Assembly: GCA_031409875.1 (NCBI GenBank)
Contig: JANNYB010000163.1
Location: forward strand, 1 to 38,106
Source: CALMEH01 sp031409875
GTDB taxonomy: Bacteria > Acidobacteriota > Blastocatellia > Pyrinomonadales > Pyrinomonadaceae
Length of the DNA stretch: 38,106 nt
Direction: 5' to 3'
Part shown: piece by piece, positions 16,506 through 25,919 of the stretch
How positions within the stretch are numbered: the stretch's first letter is position 1
Layout: each line of letters opens with the position of its first letter
Translations under genes and position numbers: made by a program
The notes under the pieces: generated by a model
Seen by the model: the letters and a program-made list of their open reading frames with translations, nothing else
Databases searched by the model: none
What the model was told of the DNA's origin: nothing

Positions 16506-18212
16506 TTACATTCCTTTATAGTTGGGTCCGCCGCCGCCTTCGGGCGTAACCCAATTTATGATTTGATACGGATCGGCGATGTCGCAGGTTTTGCAATGAA
16601 CGCAGTTTGAAAAATTGACTTTTATTTCGCGCCGTCCGTTTTTTTCTTCCATTTCATAAACTGCCGCCGGACAAAAACGCTGACACGGATTGCCGTATTC
16701 TTCGGCACAAGTTGTCGCGCAGATTTCGGTGTCCAAAATATGCAAGTGCGAAGGTTGGTCTTCGTCGTGCGATACGCCGGCGTGAAAAACATCGGTAACT
16801 TTATCAAAAGTCAACTCTTTATCGAATTTCAAATCAGGATAACGCTGTGCCGAATCATCGCCTTTGTAATTAAAATCTTCGAGCTTTTCCATTCGCTCAT
16901 AACCCGGAACGTGATATTCCATCGGCATAAATCCCCACGCAAGTCCGCCCGTTACAAACTGCAATCCGGTATTTACCAACGCCGCCCAACGACCTTTCTG
17001 AAACGCGCCGTGAAAATTTCTGACCGGATGAAGTTCGTCGTAAATCCAACTCATATTTACTTTTTCGGTGAAATTTTTGAGCGTTTTCGACGTAAAATCA
17101 TCGTGGTCAAAGCACATCAAAATCGTTTCTGCCGCGAGCATTCCGCTTTTCATTGCGGTATGAATTCCTTTAATACGTTGCCCGTTTAAGAAAGAAGCGC
17201 AATCGCCAACGAGCAAAACGCCGTCCGCGTAAAGTTGCGGCATCGTGTGCCAACCGCCTGCGTTTATTGACTTTGCGCCGTATTTAATCATTTTTCCGCC
17301 GGCGAGAACTTCGGCAACTGCCGGATGAGTTTTAAATTTCTGAAATTCGGCGTGCGGATCAATCAGCGGGTCTTTGTAATCCAAACCCGTAACGTAACCG
17401 ATTGAAACGACGTTGTTTTTCATTCCGTAAATCCAACCGCCGCCGTAAGTTTGCGTATCTGTCGGAAATCCGAGCGTGTGAACGACTTTTCCTTCTTCAA
17501 ATTGCCCGGCAGGAAGTTCCCAAAGTTCCTTAATGCCCAAACTGAAAACTTGCGGTTCTTTATCTTGATTCAAACCCAAACGGCGCGTTAATTGTTTCGC
17601 CAAAGAACCACGCGAACCTTCGCCCAAAACCGTAACTTTCGCCAAAAGATCAACGCCTGCTTCAAAATTTCCTTTTTGTTTTCCTTCTTTGTCAATACCT
17701 TTGTCGCCGGTGCGAACGCCGATAACTCTTTCGTTTTCATCATATAGAACTTCCGACGCAGGAAATTCGGGGAAAATGTTAATTCCGGCTTCTTCGCATT
17801 TTTCGCCAAGCCATTCGCAAACGCGGCTGAGTGAAACGATGTATTTCCCTTTATTTTTCAAAGGCGGCGGAACAATCGGTGCGTTAATTTTGCGGTTTTT
17901 CGTGAGATACCAAAACGCATCTTCCGTAACGACCGTATCAATCGGACAACCTTGTTCGAGAAAATCCGGCATCAATTCGCGCAAAGCCAGCGCATCCATT
18001 ACCGCGCCCGACAAAATATGCGCTCCGACAAACGAGCCTTTTTCAACAATTCCGATTTCGATTTCGCCGATTTCCCTGCCTTGTCTGATGCCTTTTTTAA
18101 CAAATTCGTCGTGTTCGGCAATCGAATTTTTCAAATGCAAAGCCGCCGCCAAGTTCGCCGGACCTGCGCCGACAAACAAAACATCCATCTCAAGTTGTTC
18201 GCGTTCTATCAT
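16506..18212 (-). CDS. Electron transfer flavoprotein:ubiquinone oxidoreductase
   Basis: This 568-residue protein is of usual length. The FAD-binding Rossmann motif is near the N-terminus (VGAGPANLAAALHLK, GxGxxN variant). The C-terminal part carries the [4Fe-4S] ligands Cys514, Cys537, Cys540 and Cys543 (CVHCKTCD), followed by the typical ending INWVTPEGGGGPNYKGM. It passes electrons from reduced ETF (fatty-acid and amino-acid oxidation) into the quinone pool at the membrane. No ETF genes are in the window. The initiator ATG lacks a visible Shine-Dalgarno. Confidence 0.96.
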   Translation of the reverse strand: MIEREQLEMDVLFVGAGPANLAAALHLKNSIAEHDEFVKKGIRQGREIGEIEIGIVEKGSFVGAHILSGAVMDALALRELMPDFLEQGCPIDTVVTEDAFWYLTKNRKINAPIVPPPLKNKGKYIVSLSRVCEWLGEKCEEAGINIFPEFPASEVLYDENERVIGVRTGDKGIDKEGKQKGNFEAGVDLLAKVTVLGEGSRGSLAKQLTRRLGLNQDKEPQVFSLGIKELWELPAGQFEEGKVVHTLGFPTDTQTYGGGWIYGMKNNVVSIGYVTGLDYKDPLIDPHAEFQKFKTHPAVAEVLAGGKMIKYGAKSINAGGWHTMPQLYADGVLLVGDCASFLNGQRIKGIHTAMKSGMLAAETILMCFDHDDFTSKTLKNFTEKVNMSWIYDELHPVRNFHGAFQKGRWAALVNTGLQFVTGGLAWGFMPMEYHVPGYERMEKLEDFNYKGDDSAQRYPDLKFDKELTFDKVTDVFHAGVSHDEDQPSHLHILDTEICATTCAEEYGNPCQRFCPAAVYEMEEKNGRREIKVNFSNCVHCKTCDIADPYQIINWVTPEGGGGPNYKGM

Positions 18213-18225
18213 TTTTTTTATTTTA

Positions 18226-18359
18226 GTTTTGAGTCCCGCTTTCTGGCAACAAACCGCCAGCGAAGCGGTTTCAGCGTTTCCATTTGGGATTTTAATTTAC
18301 AAACAAAGTTCTGCGCCGCTTCGCTTGCAGAACTGCCGCCTGAAGGCGGGACTCAAAAC
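18226..18359. repeat. REP-like element, GTTTTGAGTCC ends
   Basis: The ends gttttgagtcccgc (18226-18239) and gcgggactcaaaac (18346-18359) are perfect inverted copies. Inside are further small palindromes (aaccgc-cagcga-agcggtt; gccgcctgaaggcgg). The same end sequence bounds the element at 28137-28194. Confidence 0.85.
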
Positions 18360-18480
18360 ATTTTTTCAATCTTTTATGAATGGTTATTCAGTTGGTTTAA
18401 AGTATATCAATTTTTCGTAAGTTGTCGAAAACTCGTCAGCAATATTTCAATTTTGCGAAAGATGCTGTATTTTGTTAGTT

Positions 18481-18945
18481 ATGAACGAAAAACCGCCAAA
18501 CCTCGTGCCGCTTATTTTGATTTTAGTCGGTTCAATATGTCTTGCTATTCCGGGTTTGGGCGGCGGAATCTTTTTGTTTGTCGCGGCGATTGATGCAATA
18601 ACTAAACCGTTCAAATCAAACGGCGACACGAACTTGTTGATGCTTTTGCTTCCGATGCCTGTGATTATCGGCTTTTTATTGCTCGGCGGCTATATTTGGA
18701 CTGCCGTCAAAAAAAGATTCGTAAAATGGTTTTGGCTGATTTCGGCAGGTTTTAATTTAATCATAACTTTGTTGTGCGGCGGATTTTTCTTCAAAATGGC
18801 TTACGAAAATTTCAAGCCGGTAAGCACCGATGATTTGCCAAAACTTATTTTTCTACTCTTTCCGCTTTGGACGCTTTTTGTAACAATTGCCTCGGTAAAA
18901 TATGCGTTTTATAAACCGAAAACCGAAAATTATTATTTGTCTTAA
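18481..18945 (+). CDS. Four-helix integral membrane protein of unknown function
   Basis: This 154-residue protein starts at ATG 18481. Four hydrophobic segments are visible: about 8-37, 51-78, 80-105 and 118-142. They alternate with short charged loops. No domain is recognised. It ends 1 bp before the DUF3142 lipoprotein gene, so the two are very likely co-transcribed and may work together. Confidence 0.75.
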   Translation: MNEKPPNLVPLILILVGSICLAIPGLGGGIFLFVAAIDAITKPFKSNGDTNLLMLLLPMPVIIGFLLLGGYIWTAVKKRFVKWFWLISAGFNLIITLLCGGFFFKMAYENFKPVSTDDLPKLIFLLFPLWTLFVTIASVKYAFYKPKTENYYLS

Positions 18946-18946
18946 A

Positions 18947-19720
18947 ATGATTTCAAAATTCTTTGAAAATCTTTTCCGAATTACTTTCGTTATCGTCGCA
19001 TTTTCTTTGCTCGCTTGTTCAAATAAAACTCAAAATACGCCGAAACCGAACAACGAAATGCCGCCGAAAATTCTTTGGGCGTGGGAACGCGAGGAAGATT
19101 TGCGGTTCTTGGACGTGAAAAACTTTGGTGTCGCATTTTTGGCGCAAACTTTAGTTTTGGAAACAGATGAATTAATTTACAAACCGCGAAGGCAGCCTTT
19201 AAAACTTGCGCCGGAAACTTATTTGATTGCGGTAACGCGCATCGAAACGAGCCGCGATAATTCAAAACGTCCGAATTTGACTGCCGAACAACGAAAAAAG
19301 GTTGTAATTTACATCAAAAAGACGTTAGAATTACCCAATATCAAAGCCGTGCAGATTGATTTTGATGCGCTCGCCTCGGAAAGAAATTTTTATCGAAATT
19401 TAGTTTTAGATTTGAAAAAGGATTTGCCGGAAAATTTCCCTCTTTCGATAACGGCACTTGCTTCGTGGTGCGTCGGCGATGCGTGGTTTAACGATTTTCC
19501 GGTTGACGAAGCTGTTCCGATGGCGTTTGATATGGGCGCGGACGATAAAACGATTCGTGAATTTTTGTCAAAAGAAAATGATTGGAACGAACCGCTTTGC
19601 CGCGCAAGTTACGGCATTTCGATTGACGAACCGTTAAAAGTGAATTTCAAACCGAATCGCCGTTTTTACTATTTCAAATCGAAGGCTTGGACTGCTGAAG
19701 ACTTAGAAAGAATTAAATGA
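18947..19720 (+). CDS. DUF3142-family lipoprotein
   Basis: This 257-residue protein starts at ATG 18947, which begins a lipoprotein signal peptide with lipobox SLLAC (Cys about residue 24). The mature part has features of DUF3142: WAWEREEDLRFL, VAFLAQTL, RRQPL, VTRIETS and QIDFDAL. The pattern looks like a TIM-barrel-like fold seen in glycoside-hydrolase-type secreted proteins. Function is unknown in this family. The stop codon TGA overlaps the first bases of a REP element. Confidence 0.8.
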   Translation: MISKFFENLFRITFVIVAFSLLACSNKTQNTPKPNNEMPPKILWAWEREEDLRFLDVKNFGVAFLAQTLVLETDELIYKPRRQPLKLAPETYLIAVTRIETSRDNSKRPNLTAEQRKKVVIYIKKTLELPNIKAVQIDFDALASERNFYRNLVLDLKKDLPENFPLSITALASWCVGDAWFNDFPVDEAVPMAFDMGADDKTIREFLSKENDWNEPLCRASYGISIDEPLKVNFKPNRRFYYFKSKAWTAEDLERIK

Positions 19721-19860
19721 CTGGAGCGCAAGCGTCCCCGCTTGCAATGAGCGCAGAGCGCGAACAGGCGTTCCAGCGAAAATCAAGTTGAATGAATGAA
19801 GAGACTTTTTCGCGCCCGAAGCGGACGCTCATTGCAAGCGGGGACGCTTGCGCTCCAGTC
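19719..19860. repeat. REP-like element, ACTGGAGCGCAAGCG family
   Basis: Arms 19719-19753 and 19826-19860 are perfect 35-bp inverted copies (gactggagcgcaagcgtccc...). The left arm begins inside the stop codon of the DUF3142 gene. Further copies are at 23252-23389 and, degraded, at 29821-29965. Confidence 0.93.
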
Positions 19861-19872
19861 GAAGAAAATATT

Positions 19873-22200
19873 ATGAAAAATAACTTCCGTTTTGCCGTTT
19901 CCGTTACATTAATTTTTGCGTTTTTGCTGGCGAATCTTTCGCCGGCGTTGGCTTGCGGACCATTTACGCTTTCGCCGCTTTTCAGTTTGGAAAAGCATCC
20001 CGATTTTCCGCTTGTCGAATACACGAACGGCAAAACGGGCATTGTTCCCGATTCGTTCGGGTTTATGTCTTTGGTTGTTTTTTATCGTCAACTTAACAAT
20101 GCGAATTTGACCAAAACCGAGCAAACGCAAACAGTTGCGGCGATGGAAAACGAGATTTTTTATCGTTCGGGGCAAAATGATGCTTCGGGCGAAGTTCCGA
20201 ATTATTACGCTGATTGGGCAACGGCGCGGGCGAAGGTTACAAACGAAAAACGCGATGTCGAAACCGAAAAACAACTTGCTGAAAGCTACAGTTTTTTTAC
20301 GAATTGTTTGCCTGATGCTTTCGGAAACGCGGCGAAAACTTTGGAAGCCAGAATCTCGAAACACGGCACAGGCGACAATGTGAAAGAATGGGTCAAAGGT
20401 CAAGATGCAGTTTTTGCAAATTGTGAAACAGCAAGCGCGTTGCCGACTGATTTAACCGCAAATGCTCCCGATTGGCTGCAAAAAGATCGAGCTTATCAAA
20501 TCGCCGCCGCGCTCTTTTATCAAGGAAAATTGCCGGAAGCGCGGGAAAGTTTCGACAAAATCGGCGCAGATTCAAATTCGGTTTGGAAGAATACGGCGAA
20601 ATTGGTTTCAGCCCGAACTTTTATTCGTCAGGCGAGTTTTATCGAAATTCCCGAAGACGGCGCGGCGAAAATCAAAGCCGAAGACGATAAAAAAGAATTT
20701 TTGGGCAAGGCTTCCGACGCGCTCGATAAAATCACGAAAGACAACACGATGCGCGACGTTCACGAATCGGCGAAACGTCTGCTCGGTTTGGTCAAATTTC
20801 GGATGATGCCGCAAGAACGCCGCGCAGATTTGGCTGATGTTTTGGCGCGTCCGGTTGAGAATGCGAATTTTTATAACGATTTAATTGATTACGAACTGCT
20901 CATCAGCCGAATTGCGGTTCAAGCCGAAGAAAAAGGCACGGAAATTGACCGACTTGAAGCCGAAAAAGCGAAGAAAGAATACGATTACAATTATAAATTA
21001 AAGCTCCGCGACATTCCTCAAGAACAACGGCTCGATGAATTGACCGATTGGATTTTTACATACAAAGCCGCTGACGGTTTTCAACACGCTTTTGCAAATT
21101 GGAAAGAAACCGGACGAATTCAATGGTTTGTTGCCGCAATTTCAAAAACTGATGCAAAATCGCCGCAACTCGCGCAAATACTCAGCGAAGCCGATAAAAT
21201 TTCAAAAACTTCTCCTGCGTTTGCAACGGTTCGCTATCATCAAATCAGACTTTTGCTCGAATCTAACAAACGCGCCGAAGCCAAGAAAAAACTTGATGAA
21301 ATTTTCAATGACGTAAAAAATCTGCCGCTTTCGACGCAAAATAAATTTTTCGCGCAACGAATGATTTTGTCGGATAATTTAGCGGATTTTCTAAAATTCG
21401 CGCAACGCAAACCCGTAATGTTCAGTTGGGACGACAACAACCGCGAAGAACCGACCGATATTTCGACGGATGAAAAATTGAAAGGTTGGGACACGCGCAC
21501 GATGTTCGACTTGGACGCGGTAACATTTTTGAATGAAAACGTGCCGCTTTCAACTTTGAAGGAAGCCGCGATGAGTCCGCAATTGCCCGAACATTTGAAG
21601 AAATTCTTAGTAATTGCAGTTTGGACACGCGCCTTTGTTTTGGGAAATGCGGCGATTGAAAAAGAATTTACGCCGCTGATGTCGCGTTATGCGAAGGAAT
21701 TTGTGCCGCTTTTTTCAAAATATTCGGGCGCGACCACGCCGCAAAATCGTGAAGCCGCCGCGCTGATTTTCGTGTTGAGAAATCCGGTGATTCAGCCTTA
21801 CGTTGAAACAGGTTACGGGCGCGAAGATTCGATTGCGACTGAGCTTGACAGCATTCGCGGCAATTGGTGGTGTGTTGAAAATAAAGCCGAAACAATCGGT
21901 TTAGTGTATCCGAATTTCTTGACCGAAGCGCAAAATGCCGCCGCCGGACGCGAAAAACGTCAGATGATTGCACTCGGCGATTCTGCCACAATGCTCACGC
22001 GCCGCGCCGTTGATTTTGCTAACAAAAATCCGACACATCCGAGTTCGCCCGAAATTTTGCACTTGGCAGTTCGTTCGACGCGCTACGGTTGTAAGGACGA
22101 CAACACCGGAAAATTTTCAAAACAAGCGTTCGATATTTTGCAAAAGAAATACAAAAATTCAACTTGGACAAAACAAACGCCGTATTGGTTTGGTCAATAA
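19873..22200 (+). CDS. Large secreted helical-repeat protein of unknown function
   Basis: This 775-residue protein starts at ATG 19873, which begins a signal peptide (KNNFRFAVSVTLIFAFLLAN) ending near ALA-CGPF. An in-frame extension upstream reads through the REP element and is not believed. The mature protein is mostly alpha-helical. It has TPR-like alternation (for example QIAAALFYQGKLPEARESFD around residues 205-225) and many Ala/Lys/Glu. The C-terminal region has conserved-looking Cys and Trp residues (NWWCVE, RYGCKDD). No catalytic motif is recognised. It may be a periplasmic scaffold. Coding looks intact. Confidence 0.8.
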   Translation: MKNNFRFAVSVTLIFAFLLANLSPALACGPFTLSPLFSLEKHPDFPLVEYTNGKTGIVPDSFGFMSLVVFYRQLNNANLTKTEQTQTVAAMENEIFYRSGQNDASGEVPNYYADWATARAKVTNEKRDVETEKQLAESYSFFTNCLPDAFGNAAKTLEARISKHGTGDNVKEWVKGQDAVFANCETASALPTDLTANAPDWLQKDRAYQIAAALFYQGKLPEARESFDKIGADSNSVWKNTAKLVSARTFIRQASFIEIPEDGAAKIKAEDDKKEFLGKASDALDKITKDNTMRDVHESAKRLLGLVKFRMMPQERRADLADVLARPVENANFYNDLIDYELLISRIAVQAEEKGTEIDRLEAEKAKKEYDYNYKLKLRDIPQEQRLDELTDWIFTYKAADGFQHAFANWKETGRIQWFVAAISKTDAKSPQLAQILSEADKISKTSPAFATVRYHQIRLLLESNKRAEAKKKLDEIFNDVKNLPLSTQNKFFAQRMILSDNLADFLKFAQRKPVMFSWDDNNREEPTDISTDEKLKGWDTRTMFDLDAVTFLNENVPLSTLKEAAMSPQLPEHLKKFLVIAVWTRAFVLGNAAIEKEFTPLMSRYAKEFVPLFSKYSGATTPQNREAAALIFVLRNPVIQPYVETGYGREDSIATELDSIRGNWWCVENKAETIGLVYPNFLTEAQNAAAGREKRQMIALGDSATMLTRRAVDFANKNPTHPSSPEILHLAVRSTRYGCKDDNTGKFSKQAFDILQKKYKNSTWTKQTPYWFGQ

Positions 22201-22214
22201 AACTGGGAGCGCAA

Positions 22215-22369
22215 AACTGGGAGCGCAGGCATCTTGCCTGCCCGTTCGCGCGAAGCAAGAACGGGAAACGCCGCACACAAAATCAAGTTTATTTTGTGTG
22301 CGGCGTTTCCGCGCCTGTTCTCGCAAAGCCTCGAACTCGCGGGCAGGCAAGATGCCTGCGCTCCCAGTT
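22215..22369. repeat. REP-like element, GGGAGCGCAGGCATCTTGCC family, with inner palindrome
   Basis: Arms 22215-22243 and 22341-22369 are perfect 29-bp inverted copies. An inner perfect 17-bp pair, 22267-22283/22291-22307 (aacgccgcacacaaaat), sits in the middle. Extra partial ends (aactgggagcgc at 22200; gcgctcccagtt at 22374-22385) suggest end duplication. It fills the gap between convergent genes. Confidence 0.92.
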
Positions 22370-22383
22370 AACTGCGCTCCCAG

Positions 22384-22941
22384 TTATTTGATTAGTTTTT
22401 GAATCGCCTTAAATTGCTCGTGTTTTGAGTCGCGCATCAATTCAAACAAAGACATTTCGACTGACGAAGGGACAACGCCGCTCATTTTCATCTTTCTGAG
22501 ACCGGCGAGTTTGTTGTATTCAAAGCGCGAGGCGACGCAATCTTGCAAAAGATGAACTTCAAAACCTTTTTCCAACAAATCGTGCGCGGTTTGGTTGACG
22601 CAGATGTGCGTTTCGATGCCGCAAAGGATGATTTGTTTTGCGCCGAGTTCTGCTAAATTGTCCAAAAACGCTTGCGAACCGCACGAGCTAAACGCTGTTT
22701 TTTCAATGATTTGAAAATTTTCCGGCAAAACATCTAAAATTTCCGGCGCGGTTCTGCCCAAGCCTTTCGGATATTGTTCAGTAACGATTATCGGTGTTTC
22801 GAGAATCTGAAAACCTTGCACGGCGCGGGCAATGCGCGAAGCAATTACTCCGAAATCGCCAATCGAAGCGCGAAAGGCTTCCTGCATATCAATCACGACG
22901 AGCGCAGTTTTGTTTTTTTCTAAAATATTTCGATGCGTCAT
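22384..22941 (-). CDS. Isochorismatase-family cysteine hydrolase
   Basis: This 185-residue protein carries the catalytic triad Asp18 (VVIDMQ), Lys81 (IIEKTAFS) and Cys114 (GIETHICV), with the cis-peptide region GIET. Length and motif spacing match YcaC/isochorismatase-like hydrolases. It is cytosolic, and the substrate cannot be decided by sequence. It has no operon partner; both flanks are palindromic repeats. Confidence 0.9.
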   Translation of the reverse strand: MTHRNILEKNKTALVVIDMQEAFRASIGDFGVIASRIARAVQGFQILETPIIVTEQYPKGLGRTAPEILDVLPENFQIIEKTAFSSCGSQAFLDNLAELGAKQIILCGIETHICVNQTAHDLLEKGFEVHLLQDCVASRFEYNKLAGLRKMKMSGVVPSSVEMSLFELMRDSKHEQFKAIQKLIK

Positions 22942-22952
22942 AGATTTTTTTT

Positions 22953-23028
22953 GCCCGCGAATCTGCGCGAATTAACGCGGATAAGAAAAGAGAAAAAGAT
23001 TCGCGTTAATTCGCATTAATTCGCGGGC
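22953..23028. repeat. Inverted decamer array, GCCCGCGAATTAACGCG family
   Basis: Arms 22953-22979 and 23002-23028 are near-perfect inverted copies with CGCGAATTAA-type units. The right arm runs into the coding region of the next minus-strand gene and encodes its last residues and stop. Confidence 0.88.
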
Positions 23029-23228
23029 AGATTTTCTTTCACTTCGGGTAATTCGGCTTTTTCAAACGCTTCTTTTTGGCGTTTTGCTTCGGCGTTTATT
23101 TTTTCTTTGTCGCGCATTTCGATTTTGTATTGGCGAAAGAAAAGATAAGTTGCCACGCTGGCGATTATCAAAATTAAAATCATCATTGCGCCGATAAAAT
23201 ATAATTCGGCAACGGCTGAATTGCTCAT
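23016..23228 (-). CDS. Small single-pass membrane protein
   Basis: This 70-residue protein starts at ATG 23226-23228. There is one transmembrane helix (about residues 9-31, LYFIGAMMILILIIASVATY) and a charged cytoplasmic-type tail rich in Lys and Glu. The last codons (NLPAN, stop) are supplied by the repeat at 22953-23028. The original C-terminus may therefore have been different. Function unknown. Confidence 0.65.
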   Translation of the reverse strand: MSNSAVAELYFIGAMMILILIIASVATYLFFRQYKIEMRDKEKINAEAKRQKEAFEKAELPEVKENLPAN

Positions 23229-23251
23229 ACTTTTAAAATTAGCAATCGAAT

Positions 23252-23389
23252 GACTGGAGCGCAAGCGTCACCGCTTGCAATGAGCGAAGCGAAAAAGCGT
23301 TTAAGGTAAATTCAAGTTGAATGAACGCAACGGCTTTTTCGCGTTTGAAGCAAACGCTCATTGCAAGCGGGGACGCTTGCGCTCCAGTC
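23252..23389. repeat. REP-like element, ACTGGAGCGCAAGCG family
   Basis: Arms 23252-23286 and 23355-23389 match at 34 of 35 positions in inverted orientation. It is the same family as 19719-19860. It lies in the divergent gap upstream of the acetyl-CoA synthetase gene, ending 25 bp before its ATG. Confidence 0.92.
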
Positions 23390-23414
23390 GGTTGTCATTG
23401 GATAATTAAAAACA

Positions 23415-25364
23415 ATGAGCGACACGAATATTGAATCTACTTTGAACGAATCGAGAATTTTTCCGCCGCCTGCGGAATTTGCGGAAAACGCACATATCAA
23501 AAGTTTTGCGGAATATGAAGAAATTTACGCAAACGCGGCGGCAGACACGGAAGGATTTTGGGCTGGTGTTGCCGAATCTTTGCATTGGTTTCGGAAATGG
23601 GACACGGTTTTGGAATGGAACGAGCCGCACGCGAAATGGTTTGTCGGCGGCAAAATCAATGCCGCGTATAATTGTTTGGACAAACATCTCGAAACTTACC
23701 GCAAAAACAAAGCCGCGATAATTTGGGAAGGCGAACCGGGCGAAATTCGGACTTTAACTTATTTGCAATTGCATCGTGAGGTTTGCAAATTTGCGAATGT
23801 TTTAAAACTTCTCGGTGTCGAAAAAGGCGACAGAGTTGCGCTTTATATGCCGCTCGTGCCGGAACTTTCGATTGCGATGCTCGCCTGTGCGCGAATCGGT
23901 GTTACGCACACGGTAATCTTCGGCGGATTCTCGGCAGAAGCAATCCGCGACCGCGTGAACGACGGCGAATGCAAATTAATCGTAACGGCAGACGGCGGTT
24001 ATCGGCGCGGAAGCGAAATAAAATTAAAAGCCACAGTTGATGTTGCCGTCGAAAATTGTCCGTCGGTCAAAAATGTCGTGGTTTTCAAACGCACGAATTC
24101 GCAAGTTCAGATGAAAGACGGCTTCGATTTTTGGTGGCACGAGTTAATGGAAAACGCTTCCGCCGTTTGCGCGGCAGAAGAACTCGACAGCGAACATCCG
24201 CTTTTTATTCTTTACACGAGCGGAACAACCGGAAAACCGAAAGGAATTTTGCACACCACAGGCGGATATTTGACGCAAACTTTTATTACCGCAAAATGGA
24301 TTTTTGATTTAAAGGATGAAGACGTTTATTGGTGTTCTGCCGACATCGGTTGGATTACGGGACATTCTTACGTCGTTTATGGAATGTTGCAAAACGGCGC
24401 GACGGTTTTGATGTATGAAGGTGCGCCGAATTTTCCAGATTTCGACAGGTTTTGGGAAATTATCGAACGCCACCGCGTCAATATTTTCTACACCGCGCCG
24501 ACAGCAATTCGCGCTTTTATCAAATGGGGCGAGCAATATCCGAACCGCCACGATTTATCTTCGTTACGTTTGCTCGGAACTGTCGGCGAGCCGATAAATC
24601 CCGAAGCGTGGATGTGGTATCACAAAATAATCGGCAAAGAACGCTGTCCGATTGTTGATACTTGGTGGCAGACCGAAACCGGCGCGGCAATGATTTCACC
24701 GCTTCCGGGCGCAACGCCGACCGTTCCCGGCACTGCAACTCGTCCGTTTCCCGGAATTATTGTTGACATTGTTACAAAAGCCGGAATTTCCGTGCCGCCG
24801 AACGAAGGCGGTTATCTCGTCATCAAAAAACCGTTCCCCGGAATGCTTCGCACTATTTGGAACGATGACGAACGCTATCAAAAAACATATTGGGGCGAAA
24901 TTCCGCACGTTTATTTTGCCGGCGACGGCGCACGGCGCGACGAACACGGCTATTACTGGATTATGGGCAGAGTTGACGATGTAATAAATGTTTCCGGTCA
25001 TCGTTTGGGAACTGCCGAAATCGAAAGCGCGTTAGTTTCACACGAATCTGTCGCCGAAGCCGCCGTCGTCGGTCGTCCCGACGATTTAAAAGGTCAGGCA
25101 ATCTCCGCGTTTGTAACTTTAGAAGGAACGCACAAAGGCAGCGACGAATTAAAACAAGAATTAAGAAATCACGTCGCTAAAGAAATCGGAAGCCTTGCAA
25201 AACCTGATGATATTCGTTTTACCGACACTTTGCCAAAAACCCGAAGCGGCAAAATTATGCGCCGTTTGCTCAGAGAATTAGCCTCAAGCGGAACAGTCGC
25301 GGGCGATGTTACGACATTGGAAGATTTTTCGGTGTTGGAAAAATTACGCGAAGATGAAGAATAA
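23415..25364 (+). CDS. acs: Acetyl-CoA synthetase (AMP-forming)
   Basis: This 649-residue protein is of full family length. The P-loop-like motif YTSGTTGKPKG begins at residue 267, the acyl-binding motif WWQTETG is at 417-423, and the C-terminal PKTRSGKIMRR places the acetylatable catalytic lysine at 613. The N-terminal ACS domain is present (KWFVGGKINAAYNCLDKH). It converts acetate, CoA and ATP to acetyl-CoA, AMP and PPi. A REP element just upstream means the promoter lies in or before the repeat. Confidence 0.97.
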   Translation: MSDTNIESTLNESRIFPPPAEFAENAHIKSFAEYEEIYANAAADTEGFWAGVAESLHWFRKWDTVLEWNEPHAKWFVGGKINAAYNCLDKHLETYRKNKAAIIWEGEPGEIRTLTYLQLHREVCKFANVLKLLGVEKGDRVALYMPLVPELSIAMLACARIGVTHTVIFGGFSAEAIRDRVNDGECKLIVTADGGYRRGSEIKLKATVDVAVENCPSVKNVVVFKRTNSQVQMKDGFDFWWHELMENASAVCAAEELDSEHPLFILYTSGTTGKPKGILHTTGGYLTQTFITAKWIFDLKDEDVYWCSADIGWITGHSYVVYGMLQNGATVLMYEGAPNFPDFDRFWEIIERHRVNIFYTAPTAIRAFIKWGEQYPNRHDLSSLRLLGTVGEPINPEAWMWYHKIIGKERCPIVDTWWQTETGAAMISPLPGATPTVPGTATRPFPGIIVDIVTKAGISVPPNEGGYLVIKKPFPGMLRTIWNDDERYQKTYWGEIPHVYFAGDGARRDEHGYYWIMGRVDDVINVSGHRLGTAEIESALVSHESVAEAAVVGRPDDLKGQAISAFVTLEGTHKGSDELKQELRNHVAKEIGSLAKPDDIRFTDTLPKTRSGKIMRRLLRELASSGTVAGDVTTLEDFSVLEKLREDEE

Positions 25365-25384
25365 TATAAAAGCGTCAAAACCGT

Positions 25385-25410
25385 GAGCGCAGGCAAGATG
25401 TCCGCGCTCC
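25385..25410. repeat. Fragment of the GAGCGCAGGCAAGATG repeat family
   Basis: gagcgcaggcaagatgtccg continues as cgctcc. It is a short degraded arm of the family at 22215-22369, sitting 21 bp after the acs stop codon. Confidence 0.65.
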
Positions 25411-25547
25411 AATTTGTTTTATTTTGAAAAGTTTTTCTGGGCTTTTTTATTTTAATTAATTTCGTGTTATGCTTTTTTGCGATTTCGGTTTTTTGCTGAA
25501 ATCAACTCTCCGCGAAATTTTAATTAAAAAAAACGAGGATAACTAAA

Positions 25548-25886
25548 ATGGCAGGAAAATTTGAAATCAAGAGTTCCGCAAACGGCAAGTTTCATTTTAA
25601 TTTGAAAGCCGGAAACGGACAGATAATTTTGTCGAGCGAAATGTATGAATCGAAAGCGGCTTGTGAAAACGGTATCGAATCAGTCAAGAAAAATTCGGCT
25701 GACGCAGGACGTTTTGAAAAAAGAGCTTCGGCAAAAGGCGAACCGTATTTTGTCTTAAAGGCAGGAAACGGGCAGGAAATCGGACGAAGCGAAATGTATT
25801 CTTCCGATGCGGCGTGTCAAAACGGCATTGATTCGGTGGCAACAAATGCGCCGACAGCCGATACTGTGGACACGACCGCCGCGTAA
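25548..25886 (+). CDS. Tandem YegP/DUF1508 (UPF0339) protein
   Basis: This 112-residue protein has GAGG at the usual distance from the ATG. Two repeats of the DUF1508 unit are visible: residues about 2-50 (GKFEIKSSANGKFHFNLKAG, then NGQIILSSEMYESKAACENG) and about 53-100 (RFEKRASAKGEPYFVLKAGN, then QEIGRSEMYSSDAACQNG). It is the same two-unit build as E. coli YegP. The last ten residues are a Thr/Ala-rich tail. Function unknown. A terminator follows. Confidence 0.92.
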   Translation: MAGKFEIKSSANGKFHFNLKAGNGQIILSSEMYESKAACENGIESVKKNSADAGRFEKRASAKGEPYFVLKAGNGQEIGRSEMYSSDAACQNGIDSVATNAPTADTVDTTAA

Positions 25887-25919
25887 AATTTGCAGTTTAA
25901 ATTTTAGAGCGAGTTCATT

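Noticed and set aside
19792..19872. Upstream extension of the large secreted protein
   Set aside because: It is encoded by the right arm of the REP element and would bury the signal peptide.
22159..22402. Several overlapping open frames in both strands
   Set aside because: They are palindrome translations and shadows of the flanking genes.
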